Shown: positions 16,553 through 23,422 of the stretch, in pieces
Position numbering within the stretch: position 1 is the first letter of the stretch
Layout of the letters: each line of letters starts with the position of its first letter
Assembly: GCA_030151885.1 (NCBI GenBank)
Contig: JASLCG010000126.1
Coordinates: 1-25,701 of the forward strand
Length of the DNA stretch: 25,701 nt
DNA from: Bacteroides sp.
GTDB lineage: Bacteria > Bacteroidota > Bacteroidia > Bacteroidales > Bacteroidaceae
Direction of reading: 5' to 3'
The notes under the pieces: generated by a model
What the model was told of the DNA's origin: nothing
The model's database searches: none
Seen by the model: only the letters and a program-made list of their open reading frames with translations
Position numbers and translations under genes: made by a program

Positions 16553-16692
16553 TGAAAAGATATTTGTATAGATTCAATGAATGCAAAACTATAAAATGAA
16601 AAAAATCATTTCTTAAATACGATTAGAATAATTCTAAATCCTTTTGTAATAGTCCTTTAATAGACCTCCCTTAGAATCTATTTTCTAAAGTG
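16553..16692 (-). promoter_or_regulatory. Candidate attenuator or riboswitch-like leader of the MATE gene
   Basis: The transcript would start near 16690. Near its 5' end it carries ATAGATTC (plus strand 16674-16681), which is perfectly complementary to a segment just before the terminator (16568-16575), closing a domain of about 100 nt like a P1 helix. Inside, ATTCTAA can alternatively pair with TTAGAAT (about 16671-16677 with 16627-16633). The plus-strand AGTCCT at 16651-16656 is complementary to 16545-16550 in the terminator arm, a possible antiterminator. I do not recognise a known riboswitch class. Six- to eight-base pairings can arise by chance in AT-rich DNA. Confidence 0.45.
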
Positions 16693-16696
16693 TTTG

Positions 16697-16727
16697 CAAA
16701 GGTATGGATTTATCATGTAATAGCAAA
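16697..16727 (-). promoter_or_regulatory. Consensus promoter of the MATE leader
   Basis: On the minus strand: TTTG at 16727-16724, a 19-nt spacer, TACCTTTG at 16704-16697. Both boxes and the spacing match the Bacteroidota housekeeping consensus. Confidence 0.7.
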
Positions 16728-16792
16728 CATCAGAATCAAAATACTTTATAATATATAATGAATAAAACTTATTTAATAGTCTGTTTAAGCGT

Positions 16793-17299
16793 CTATAAGC
16801 ACTGTTTAAAATATTTATAACAAGCTAGAAGACCTAAGGAAATAAATATTAATATAGCTATAACATAATAATCTAATGTAATGAATGTTCGGTCCCAATT
16901 ATAGATTAAATACATAGGTATGGATAGTATAGATAGGGGAACTAGAAGTTTGGAATTTTTAGAGATAAAGTGTTTTTTAAAAGCACTTTTAATATCTTTC
17001 TCAGTTAGTTCTTGGTTTATATCAAGATAATACTGCTGATGGTTTATATATTTATTTCGTAGAGAATAGCCTATATAGAACCATAAACAACAAGTTATGA
17101 TTAGAAAAATATTCATGTATATTGTATCTTGTTTACTCCACAATAGTTTTTCTGGGCTAACTTCACTATTTACTAGTCTAGAAATATAAAATATAATATA
17201 AATGTATGTCAGCCACCCTAATGTGCTAATAAGGCCATATTTAACTTTACTATTCATAGATATAGGTTTATAAAGGTTCTTTTTATGTAACAGTTTCAT
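16793..17299 (-). CDS. Hypothetical membrane protein with four predicted helices
   Basis: I do not recognise this 168-residue protein. Four hydrophobic segments lie near residues 21-40 (YGLISTLGWLTYIYIIFYIS), 60-80, 117-134 and 142-161. A charged loop between the second and third contains EKDIKSAFKKHFISKN (about 100-115). The N-terminus is basic and there is no cleavable signal. A second ATG at 17257 (MNSKVKYGLIS) would remove 14 residues and is also plausible. It stands alone on the minus strand, divergent from the TPP-riboswitch operon. Its base composition is as AT-rich as the gaps around it, and no family motif is visible. It may be a lineage-specific gene. Confidence 0.6.
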   Translation of the reverse strand: MKLLHKKNLYKPISMNSKVKYGLISTLGWLTYIYIIFYISRLVNSEVSPEKLLWSKQDTIYMNIFLIITCCLWFYIGYSLRNKYINHQQYYLDINQELTEKDIKSAFKKHFISKNSKLLVPLSILSIPMYLIYNWDRTFITLDYYVIAILIFISLGLLACYKYFKQCL

Positions 17300-17342
17300 G
17301 GGCTAATAAGTTTTACTTAATGGTTCTTTAACATATTATTTG

Positions 17343-17350
17343 TATGTTTG
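17343..17350 (+). promoter_or_regulatory. -7 promoter element of the thiamin operon
   Basis: TATGTTTG matches TAnnTTTG. It lies immediately before the riboswitch, so the transcript would begin at about the first base of P1. A good -33 box is not seen. Confidence 0.5.
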
Positions 17351-17353
17351 TAT

Positions 17354-17440
17354 ATAACTATTAGGGGTGCTTATAGAGCTGAGATTATACCCTAGAACCT
17401 GAAATGTTGTAATTGACATCGTAGGAAAATGGTTTGTTAT
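17354..17440 (+). promoter_or_regulatory. TPP riboswitch (THI element)
   Basis: Thiamin-pyrophosphate-sensing aptamer. The conserved strings are all present in order: AGGGGTGC (17363-17370), GCTGAGATTATACCC (17378-17392), GAACCTGAAA (17395-17404) and ATCGTAGGAAAA (17418-17429). The outer ends ATAAC (17354-17358) and GTTAT (17436-17440) are complementary and can close P1. It sits directly upstream of a terminator and of thiM-thiE-thiD, so TPP binding most likely favours termination. Confidence 0.95.
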
Positions 17441-17466
17441 CAAAGTAATGAATCTCACAACTTTGT

Positions 17467-17503
17467 AAAGCCGTTTTGCTGATTATGCAAAGTGGCTTTT
17501 TTT
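17467..17503 (+). terminator. Terminator of the TPP riboswitch expression platform
   Basis: A 13-bp stem (AAAGCCGTTTTGC at 17467-17479 with 17487-17499, two wobbles) is followed by a run of T to 17503. Just upstream, CAAAGT (17441-17446) can pair with ACTTTG (17460-17465), and CTTTG could instead pair with CAAAG at 17488-17492, which offers an alternative antiterminator fold. Confidence 0.88.
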
Positions 17504-17572
17504 GATAATGGATTTTACCCTCAACAGGTTCGTTTCAGAACTAAATTAAGAATAATAAAAAAAGTAACGAAA

Positions 17573-18337
17573 ATGGAACGATTAAATGATTCTGTAAAAA
17601 AAGATGTACGCTTAATTAAGGAGAAATCTCCATTAATACATAACATTACAAACTATGTTGTAATGAATAATACAGCAAATGCACTTTTAGCAATTGGAGC
17701 TTCTCCTGTAATGGCACATGCGGCAGAAGAGGTAGAAGATATGGTTGGCATAGCGTCTGCATTGGTTATTAATATAGGTACTTTAGATAAACAGTGGGTA
17801 CAGTCTATGTTAATAGCAGGTAGTTGTGCTGCTAGACTAGGAATACCTGTGATATTAGATCCTGTAGGAGCAGGCGCAACACCATATAGAACAGCAGTAG
17901 CAAAAGAGATTATTTCTGTATGCCAACCAACTGTTATTCGAGGAAATGGTTCTGAAATATTGGCCCTTATTGATGCTAATATACAAACTAAAGGAGTAGA
18001 TAGCACTAGTGAATCTCATATGGCAGTTAATGCGGCAAAGCAGTTGGCTAAGCAAACAGGTGCTATTATATCTGTAAGTGGCGAAATAGATTATATTACA
18101 GATGGAGTTTTAGTAAATGAAGTAAAAGGAGGTGATCCTATGATGGCGCGTATTACAGGTATGGGGTGTACTGCAACTGCTTTAACTGCTGCATTTGTGG
18201 CTGTAAATAAAGACTATTTACAGGCAGCTACAAATGCAATGGAGTTGATGAGCAGAGTAGGTGAAGCTGCGTTGAGTAGTGCTAAGGGACCAGCTTCTTT
18301 ACAGCAAAATTTTATTGATAAACTATATAATATTTAA
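17573..18337 (+). CDS. thiM: Hydroxyethylthiazole kinase
   Basis: Phosphorylates 4-methyl-5-(2-hydroxyethyl)thiazole for thiamin salvage. I place the start at the ATG at 17573 (MERLNDSVKKDVRLIKEKSP), giving 254 residues, the usual ThiM length. A longer GTG-initiated frame from 17492 runs back into the riboswitch terminator and is not credible. Family segments are PLIHNITNYVVMNNTANALL (about 20-39), GASPVMAHA (about 43-51), NIGTLDKQW, LDPVGAGATPYRT, IRGNGSEI and the anion-hole/catalytic GGDPMMARITGMGCTATAL near 190-208, with the catalytic cysteine-containing GMGC. It is the first gene of the TPP-controlled operon and is followed by thiE after 3 nt. Confidence 0.96.
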   Translation: MERLNDSVKKDVRLIKEKSPLIHNITNYVVMNNTANALLAIGASPVMAHAAEEVEDMVGIASALVINIGTLDKQWVQSMLIAGSCAARLGIPVILDPVGAGATPYRTAVAKEIISVCQPTVIRGNGSEILALIDANIQTKGVDSTSESHMAVNAAKQLAKQTGAIISVSGEIDYITDGVLVNEVKGGDPMMARITGMGCTATALTAAFVAVNKDYLQAATNAMELMSRVGEAALSSAKGPASLQQNFIDKLYNI

Positions 18338-18340
18338 ATT

Positions 18341-18997
18341 ATGAAAAATAAGATAGACCTGTCTTTATACCTGGTAACAGATTCTAGTTTTTTAGCAGGA
18401 AGAGATTTGTGTCTAGTAGTAGAAGAGGCTGTAAAAGGAGGGGTTACTTTAGTTCAATTACGTGAAAAAAAGGCTTCTACTTTAGATTTTTATCAAACAG
18501 CTATCCGATTAAAGCATCTTCTAGAGCATTATAATGTGCCTTTAATTATAAATGATAGATTAGATATTGCTTTGGCAGTAGATGCTGATGGATTACACAT
18601 TGGGCAAAATGATATACCTTATGAGGTGGCTCGTAAAATATTGGGGCAAGATAAGATTATAGGTCTATCGGTTGAGTCTTTAGAAGACACACTGAAAGCT
18701 AATGAACTTGATATAGATTATATAGGTATTTCTCCTGTGTTTTCTACACCAACAAAGACAGATACAGCTAAAGCACTTGGACTAGCTGGCGCTACAGAAA
18801 TAAACAGTCTATCTAAGCACCCTAGTGTAGGTATTGGTGGTATTCATTTAGATAACGTAACAGAAGTTATTAAAACAGGATCGGAGGGTGTATCGGTTGT
18901 TTCAGAAATAATGGCTGCAACAGATCCTAGGTTAGCTTCTAAAAAACTGATACAAAGGATTATTCATGCAAAAAGACAGAAAAATGAAACAATATAA
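18341..18997 (+). CDS. thiE: Thiamine-phosphate synthase
   Basis: Joins HMP pyrophosphate and thiazole phosphate to make thiamin phosphate. The 218 residues adopt the ThiE TIM-barrel pattern: LYLVTDSSFLAGRDL at the first strand, VTLVQLREKKAS (about 35-46, substrate phosphate and pyrophosphate contacts), LIINDRLDIALAVDADGLHI with GQND (about 67-90), GLSVES, DYIGISPVFSTPTKTDT (about 127-143) and GIGGIHLDN near 165-173, whose Gly pair binds phosphate. The 3' end overlaps the thiD reading frame by 14 nt if thiD starts at 18984, so translation is probably coupled. Confidence 0.97.
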   Translation: MKNKIDLSLYLVTDSSFLAGRDLCLVVEEAVKGGVTLVQLREKKASTLDFYQTAIRLKHLLEHYNVPLIINDRLDIALAVDADGLHIGQNDIPYEVARKILGQDKIIGLSVESLEDTLKANELDIDYIGISPVFSTPTKTDTAKALGLAGATEINSLSKHPSVGIGGIHLDNVTEVIKTGSEGVSVVSEIMAATDPRLASKKLIQRIIHAKRQKNETI

Positions 18998-19793
18998 AAG
19001 AGTATTATCAATTGCAGGAAGTGACCCAAGTGGTGGAGCAGGTATTCAGGCTGACTTGAAAGCTTTCTCTGCAAATGGATGTTTTGGAACGACTGCTATT
19101 GTAGCTGTTGTAGATGAAAATACAGTAGGAGTAACTGGTGTGCATCCTATTCCTGTTGAATTTGTTAAAGGACAAATTAAATCGGTTCTTGATGATATTG
19201 GTACAGATGCCATTAAAATCGGAATGTTACATTCGTCAGAGTTAATAATGGGTATTAAAGAGACTTTATTAAATTACGATATTAAAAATATTGTTTTAGA
19301 TCCTGTTATGGTGGCTACATCCGGTGATTTGTTATTGCAAACTGAAGCTATATCAACTTTAAAAAAGGAGTTGATTCCAATGGCTAGAATTATAACACCT
19401 AATATTCCAGAAGCAGAAATCCTTTTAGACAAGAAAATTAAGAGTCAAGAAGATTTACCTCTTTTAGCTAAAGAATTAGCTAAAGAGTATAATGTGTCTG
19501 TTTTACTGAAAGCAGGACACTTGACAGATGATACATTGATAGATATATTCTATAATAATGAAACTGATGAAATAACACCATTAGAGTCTAAACGAGTATA
19601 TACCAAAAATACGCATGGAACGGGTTGTACATTTTCTTCGGCTGTTGCTGCACAGTTGGCACAGGGACATGATATGACAAGTGCTGTTATTCGTGCAAAA
19701 GAGTATATGATAGAGGCAATTAATGCAGGAAAAGATTATAAAATAGGAAAAGGGCATGGACCAGTTCATCATTTCTGGAACTGGTGGAAGTAA
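18984..19793 (+). CDS. thiD: Bifunctional hydroxymethylpyrimidine kinase / phosphomethylpyrimidine kinase
   Basis: Phosphorylates HMP twice to give HMP pyrophosphate, the pyrimidine substrate of ThiE. The start at 18984 (MKQYKRVLSIAGSDPSGGAG) is the family-typical one and gives 269 residues; an ATG at 18966 adds six residues. Ribokinase-fold motifs are SIAGSDPSGGAGIQADLKAF (about 8-27, HMP binding), LDPVMVATSGDLLL (about 101-114), ITPNIPEAEILL (about 131-142) and the C-terminal anion-hole motif HGTGCTFSSAVAAQ (about 204-217), whose Asp/Cys position holds the catalytic residue. It is the third gene of the riboswitch operon and is closed by a terminator. With thiM and thiE it makes a complete salvage set. 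Confidence 0.97.
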   Translation: MKQYKRVLSIAGSDPSGGAGIQADLKAFSANGCFGTTAIVAVVDENTVGVTGVHPIPVEFVKGQIKSVLDDIGTDAIKIGMLHSSELIMGIKETLLNYDIKNIVLDPVMVATSGDLLLQTEAISTLKKELIPMARIITPNIPEAEILLDKKIKSQEDLPLLAKELAKEYNVSVLLKAGHLTDDTLIDIFYNNETDEITPLESKRVYTKNTHGTGCTFSSAVAAQLAQGHDMTSAVIRAKEYMIEAINAGKDYKIGKGHGPVHHFWNWWK

Positions 19794-19813
19794 AAGATAC
19801 ACCAAATATTAAG

Positions 19814-19851
19814 AAAAAGAGTATGGCATATATATGCTATACTCTTTTTTT
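19814..19851 (+). terminator. Terminator of the thiamin operon
   Basis: A long inverted repeat: AAAAAGAGTATGGCAT (from 19814) pairs with ATGCTATACTCTTTTT (to 19849) with one G-U pair, around a short AT centre, and continues into a run of T. Confidence 0.85.
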
Positions 19852-19979
19852 ATATCACTATAAGTAAGTATTTATTTTTGTAAAAATAGCAAAATATAGC
19901 GATTGATATTTGTAGCTAAAAAGATGAAATTTGTAACATTCAAAAGATTATATAAACTATTGCGATAACCCTTGATTTT

Positions 19980-20336
19980 ATGATTAAATACATAACAATC
20001 TTTTTATTTACCCTGTGTTCTTTAACTACCTATGCCAACAAGAATGATAGTTTACAACTGTACTGGCTGTATGGAAGCGTAAAGAATGAATATAATACTC
20101 CGATAGATGGTGCTACTGTACATGTAGAAGGAACTTATTTGGGTACTACCACTGCTGCCAATGGACAATTTAAGTTGGCTGTGAAAACAGCTGAAGAGGT
20201 TGTACAGATTTGCATATCAGCAATCGGATATAAGAAAATAATAGTTGAAATATGTTTTAAAAGGCCACTAGAAAATCTTGATATAACTTTGGAGCCAGAA
20301 GGGGATAAGATAGTCGAGAATTATCTAGAATTCTAA
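19980..20336 (+). CDS. Small secreted carboxypeptidase-regulatory-like domain protein
   Basis: A 118-residue exported protein. A signal peptide (MIKYITIFLFTLCSLTTYA) is followed at about 28-112 by one carboxypeptidase-regulatory-like beta-sandwich: YGSVKNEYNTPIDGATVHVE, GTYLGTTTAANGQFKLAV and ISAIGYKK, the same module that opens TonB-dependent receptors in this phylum. Nothing follows it: there is no plug domain or barrel before the stop. It may be a free-standing module or the stump of a receptor gene whose barrel was lost. The next gene encodes a PepSY-type membrane protein, a family often found beside TonB-dependent siderophore receptors, which favours an iron-related origin. I infer this; the function is unproven. 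Confidence 0.8.
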   Translation: MIKYITIFLFTLCSLTTYANKNDSLQLYWLYGSVKNEYNTPIDGATVHVEGTYLGTTTAANGQFKLAVKTAEEVVQICISAIGYKKIIVEICFKRPLENLDITLEPEGDKIVENYLEF

Positions 20337-20378
20337 TGTTATATATAATTTAATATAAACAAATAGTTTAATATTTGT

Positions 20379-21080
20379 ATGAGAAAAATATTTAAAAAGC
20401 TACACCTATACCTTTCATTGCCTTCGGGCATATTTATAACAATAATTTGTTTTACAGGTGCTTTAATGTCAGTAGATGAGTATGTAAGACCTGTATGGAG
20501 TGGCTGGGCAGATGTGTATCGGCAGTTAATGTTTTTACATAGATGGTTACTTGCTCCAGATCGTCAGGTAGGAAGAGTGATTGTTGGTGTATCTACTGTG
20601 TTTTTTGTAATAATTCTTTTGTCTGGCCTTTTTCTTTGGCTTCCTAAAAAATGGAATAAGCTAAAACAAAATTTAATAATAAAGAAAGAGGCAAAGTTAG
20701 GAAGGAAAATATTTGATTTACACAGAATCTTAGGTGTGTACACTATACTAATGCTGTTACTATTATCATTAACTGGCTTAATGTGGTCTTTTGAGGGTTA
20801 TAGAAAAACTGTGTTTAAAATATTTACAGTAAGTACTGTACCCGAAAGAGTTGCTATTACTTACAGGGTAGATAGAGAAACTGGAGAAAAGAAGCGCTTG
20901 GATTTTAATGATATGCCAAATGAAAATAAAGTAATGAGATGGGCATATTTATTGCATACAGGAAGGTGGGGAGGTTGGTTTGGACCTTTACTTACAGGTA
21001 TAACAGCCTTAATTGGTGCTTCTTTGCCTATAACTGGATATGTACTGTATTATAGGAGAATTAGAAAACGTAAAAAATAA
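20379..21080 (+). CDS. PepSY-associated membrane protein, shortened
   Basis: Inner-membrane protein of the PepSY_TM family (relatives of siderophore-uptake-linked reductases), 233 residues. The N-terminus KIFKKLHLYLSLPSGIFITI carries the first helix with His9. Three more helices lie near 66-88, 118-136 and 201-224. Conserved family segments are FLHRWLL (His54), FDLHRILGVY (His115), LSLTGLMWSFEGYRKTVFKI and LLHTGRWGGWFGPLL (His193). Typical members have a periplasmic PepSY domain between helix 1 and the HRWLL segment. Here only about 20 residues separate them (30-51), so that domain is absent. The frame is intact, so this is a compact variant rather than an obvious pseudogene. It lies 42 nt after the previous gene and is probably co-transcribed. 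Confidence 0.85.
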   Translation: MRKIFKKLHLYLSLPSGIFITIICFTGALMSVDEYVRPVWSGWADVYRQLMFLHRWLLAPDRQVGRVIVGVSTVFFVIILLSGLFLWLPKKWNKLKQNLIIKKEAKLGRKIFDLHRILGVYTILMLLLLSLTGLMWSFEGYRKTVFKIFTVSTVPERVAITYRVDRETGEKKRLDFNDMPNENKVMRWAYLLHTGRWGGWFGPLLTGITALIGASLPITGYVLYYRRIRKRKK

Positions 21081-21146
21081 GTCATTAATTAAATTCGTGT
21101 TTGCTACTAGTGTGTAGCTTCAATATTTGTAGTTTGATTGAACAAT

Positions 21147-21186
21147 GAGCCTTAGTAGAGTAGTGATATTATGCTAGGGCTCTTTC
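21147..21186 (+). terminator. Likely terminator of the PepSY gene
   Basis: Arms GAGCCTTAG (21147-21155) and CTAGGGCTC (21174-21182) pair over 9 bp with one wobble, with an 18-nt loop and a short T-run. The loop is long and the T-run weak. Confidence 0.55.
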
Positions 21187-21694
21187 ATGTATTATTGAAA
21201 AATATTGATAAATAGAAAATACACGTGTTTAGCTTTTATATGGTCATTTGTATCACATTCGATCTCACAGTTATATAGTTATGACATGAAAAATAAAACA
21301 CTCACTACTAGTAGGTACAAATAAGAGTCTAAAATCACTATAATGAGCGATTGTCTACTTTGATAAGAATCATCATCTTTGTAATGTAGAAACAAAGTAA
21401 ATCTTGTTATACAAAATGAGTTATTATTTATAAATGTAATCCTTCTACTTAAAGATAGATGTCTATTGATTCAAACTGCAAATTGAATCTTTTTATATAG
21501 AAGTGTTTTTAGTAGAACTTATTAATGTCTAGGCATTGTAAGTAGGATTTTATGAGCAGTGATTGCTCCTATTAAGAATTAGAGTATCGATATCTTCAGA
21601 ATAACAATATAAGCCATAAGTCGATTCTGAATTTATAGGTCATAATTTTTTAGTTTTAATTGTAAGTTTAAAAATTAGTATCAATTGGGTATAT

Positions 21695-21726
21695 GGGCAA
21701 AGTGAGTATTTCACTTTGCCCTTTTT
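21695..21726 (+). terminator. Strong terminator upstream of the CsgG operon
   Basis: A perfect 11-bp stem (GGGCAAAGTGA at 21695-21705, TCACTTTGCCC at 21711-21721), loop GTATT, followed by TTTTTA. No gene ends nearby: the closest upstream stop is more than 600 nt away, so it insulates the operon or ends an unidentified transcript. Confidence 0.85.
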
Positions 21727-21727
21727 A

Positions 21728-21761
21728 TTTGATATAAATATATTATAATAGCGTATATTTG
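21728..21761 (+). promoter_or_regulatory. Promoter of the CsgG-DUF4810-DUF799 operon
   Basis: TTTG at 21728-21731, a 22-nt spacer, TATATTTG at 21754-21761. The -7 box is perfect and the spacer is one base longer than the common range. Transcription would start near 21767, about 25 nt before the CsgG-family start. Confidence 0.6.
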
Positions 21762-21792
21762 TGTAATACATAATAATTTAAATCTACTGTTT

Positions 21793-22734
21793 ATGAAGAA
21801 TATATTAGTAATATTAATAGTCATCTTAGGCTATTCTTCGGTAATTTCGGCTCAAACTCAAAATCGCATACATCGTGTAGAAAATGGTGGTGGGGTTGAA
21901 GTAAAAGAGAATGGAAATGAATTAAAGCGTAAAGTAGCTATTGGCAGATTCTCTAATGAAACACAATATGGTAAAGGTGTATTTTACAATAGAGAAAATG
22001 ATCCGATGGCAAAACAAGCTCAAGATTTATTAGCTAGCAAATTGGCCTCTTCCCAAAAGTTTTTATTACTAGAGCGTAGTGATATGGATAAACTGCAAAA
22101 AGAGGTGGAAATGAATGGTGGAGATGTGCAACAAGTAGGAGCCGATTACCTAATAATTGGTTCAATTACTGAATTTGGTAGAAAAACAACTGGGAAATCT
22201 AAAGTGTTTAATAAAACAAAAACTCAACTAGTGGAAGCTAAGATAAGTATTCGTATTGTTGATGTTTACACAGGAATGATTATATTCTCTGACGAAAGCT
22301 CGGGTGAAGCTGAGTTAACGACTAAAACTACTATGGGATTTGGAGGAAAAGCTGGATATGATGCTACATTGAGTGATAAAGCTATTTCTAGTGCAATAGA
22401 TCAAATGGTTGAGAATATTATTGTTAAATGTACAAATAAGCCGTGGAGGTCTTTCTTCTTGACTTTTGATGTTAATGATGGAATATTTATAGCTGGTGGT
22501 GAGGCACAAGGCTTGCAAGTTGGTGACAGTTTCCTAGTTATGAAAAAGGGTAAAAGTGTTAAGAACCCACAAACAGGAATGTTTGTAGAGCTGCCTGGTA
22601 AGCCTGTTGGCAACATTATGATTACTAATCTGATTGCTGCTGATATTCCAGAAAATGAATTGTCTGTGGTAAGTTATACAGGTGAGGAAATTAATCCAAA
22701 GAATTTGACCGAGTATTATATTGAAGAGAAATAA
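21793..22734 (+). CDS. CsgG/HfaB family protein
   Basis: Exported protein of 313 residues related to CsgG, the outer-membrane secretion pore of the curli system, and to HfaB. A signal peptide ends at about VISA-QTQN; the usual CsgG lipobox cysteine is absent, so it is probably soluble in the periplasm or membrane-associated by other means. The CsgG-type domain (about 47-215) shows KRKVAIGRFSNETQYGKGVF, DLLASKLASSQKFLLLERSD, MDKLQKEVEMNG, VGADYLIIGSITEFGRKT and VEAKISIRIVDVYTGMIIFS. The C-terminal about 90 residues form an extra domain with a Gly-rich turn (GIFIAGGEAQGLQVGDSFLV). No curlin or CsgE/F genes are near, so curli export is unlikely. It is the first gene of a six-gene operon and is followed after 2 nt. 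Confidence 0.92.
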   Translation: MKNILVILIVILGYSSVISAQTQNRIHRVENGGGVEVKENGNELKRKVAIGRFSNETQYGKGVFYNRENDPMAKQAQDLLASKLASSQKFLLLERSDMDKLQKEVEMNGGDVQQVGADYLIIGSITEFGRKTTGKSKVFNKTKTQLVEAKISIRIVDVYTGMIIFSDESSGEAELTTKTTMGFGGKAGYDATLSDKAISSAIDQMVENIIVKCTNKPWRSFFLTFDVNDGIFIAGGEAQGLQVGDSFLVMKKGKSVKNPQTGMFVELPGKPVGNIMITNLIAADIPENELSVVSYTGEEINPKNLTEYYIEEK

Positions 22735-22736
22735 AA

Positions 22737-23078
22737 ATGAAAAAGAGTATATTTTTAGCAGCTTGTCTGAGCTTACTTGTTATATTAATGTCAGGTTGTA
22801 AAACAGGAGTATATACAACACATTCAGGTAAAGAGGATGTGTCTTACTTGCAGTTTGTAAGTGCTTCTAGTTTGTCTGGTAAAACTGTAGTAGTGGAATT
22901 AGATAATGGTACATCTTTTGAGGCCAAAGTAAATAAAGAGAGAAAGTCTTATACTAAGCCACACCTATATACTATAAAGTCTGGAAAACGTAGTGTACGT
23001 GTAAGTTATAAGGGACGTGTTGTGTATGATAGTGATATATTTGTATCTCATCAATCTACAAAAGTGGTAAGGCTATGA
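22737..23078 (+). CDS. Small lipoprotein of the CsgG operon
   Basis: A 113-residue predicted lipoprotein: a hydrophobic leader ends in the lipobox LMSGC with Cys21. The mature part is short and rich in beta-prone sequence (KTVVVELDNGTSFEAKVNKE, then SGKRSVRVSYKGRVVYDSDI). That pattern resembles a single beta-sandwich of the PEGA-like kind, though I cannot assign a family. It overlaps the next start by 4 nt (ATGA), which indicates translational coupling. Its position between CsgG and DUF4810 genes suggests it belongs to the same envelope assembly. Confidence 0.82.
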   Translation: MKKSIFLAACLSLLVILMSGCKTGVYTTHSGKEDVSYLQFVSASSLSGKTVVVELDNGTSFEAKVNKERKSYTKPHLYTIKSGKRSVRVSYKGRVVYDSDIFVSHQSTKVVRL

Positions 23079-23422
23079 TTCGAAAGCTATCTATATTGGC
23101 ATTTGTTTTAGTGGTTGTGTCATCTTGCTCTACTTCAAAAGGCTTATATTCATGGTATAACTACAATGATGTAGCTTATGGGTATATGAAAAACCCTACA
23201 GAGGCTGCCGAGGAAAACTTATTAAGTACTTACAATAAAACAATAGCCAATCAAAAAGGTACTCGTGGTATAGTTCCTCCTGGAATATATGCAGAAAAAG
23301 GGTATTTATTATTGAAAGCAAACAAAGTAGAAGAGGGGATATCATGTCTTAAAAAAGAGATTGAATTGTATCCTGAATCAGAGAAATTCTTAGGTCGAAT
23401 AATAAAACAATATGAGGAATGA
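23075..23422 (+). CDS. DUF4810 lipoprotein, copy 1
   Basis: A 115-residue lipoprotein with lipobox VVSSC (Cys18). The mature protein fits DUF4810: the tyrosine/tryptophan-rich front LYSWYNYNDVAYGYMKNPTE, the central VPPGIYAEKGYLLLKANKVE (about 67-86) and a closing helical segment with ELYPES (about 97-102). The last part resembles a TPR-like pair of helices. DUF4810 genes are known to sit between CsgG-family and DUF799 genes, as in the NMB1164-NMB1163-NMB1162 locus of Neisseria meningitidis. The stop overlaps the next start by 4 nt. Function unknown; the recurring trio suggests a physical complex at the outer membrane. Confidence 0.88.
   Translation: MIRKLSILAFVLVVVSSCSTSKGLYSWYNYNDVAYGYMKNPTEAAEENLLSTYNKTIANQKGTRGIVPPGIYAEKGYLLLKANKVEEGISCLKKEIELYPESEKFLGRIIKQYEE

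Larger units (their letters stand above)
21081..21792. other. 712-bp gap with hairpins and no gene
   Basis: All reading frames here are short and unlike any family I know. It contains a terminator for the PepSY gene, a small hairpin GATTCAA/TTGAATC followed by TTTTT (21468-21494), an inverted repeat TTCAGAAT/ATTCTGAA (21595-21602, 21624-21631), a strong terminator at 21695-21726, and the promoter of the CsgG operon. The stretch may hold remnants of a lost gene or an untranslated RNA; I cannot show either. Confidence 0.5.

Noticed and set aside
17492..17572. GTG-initiated 27-codon extension of thiM
   Set aside because: It runs through the 3' arm and T-run of the riboswitch terminator, and ThiM proteins begin near the ATG at 17573.
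17653..18006. 117-codon minus-strand frame within thiM
   Set aside because: It is antisense to conserved ThiM motifs and resembles no protein family.
21361..21377. Fur-box-like TGATAAGAATCATCATC
   Set aside because: The match to the consensus is partial and no gene start lies near it; kept only as a remark in the gap finding.
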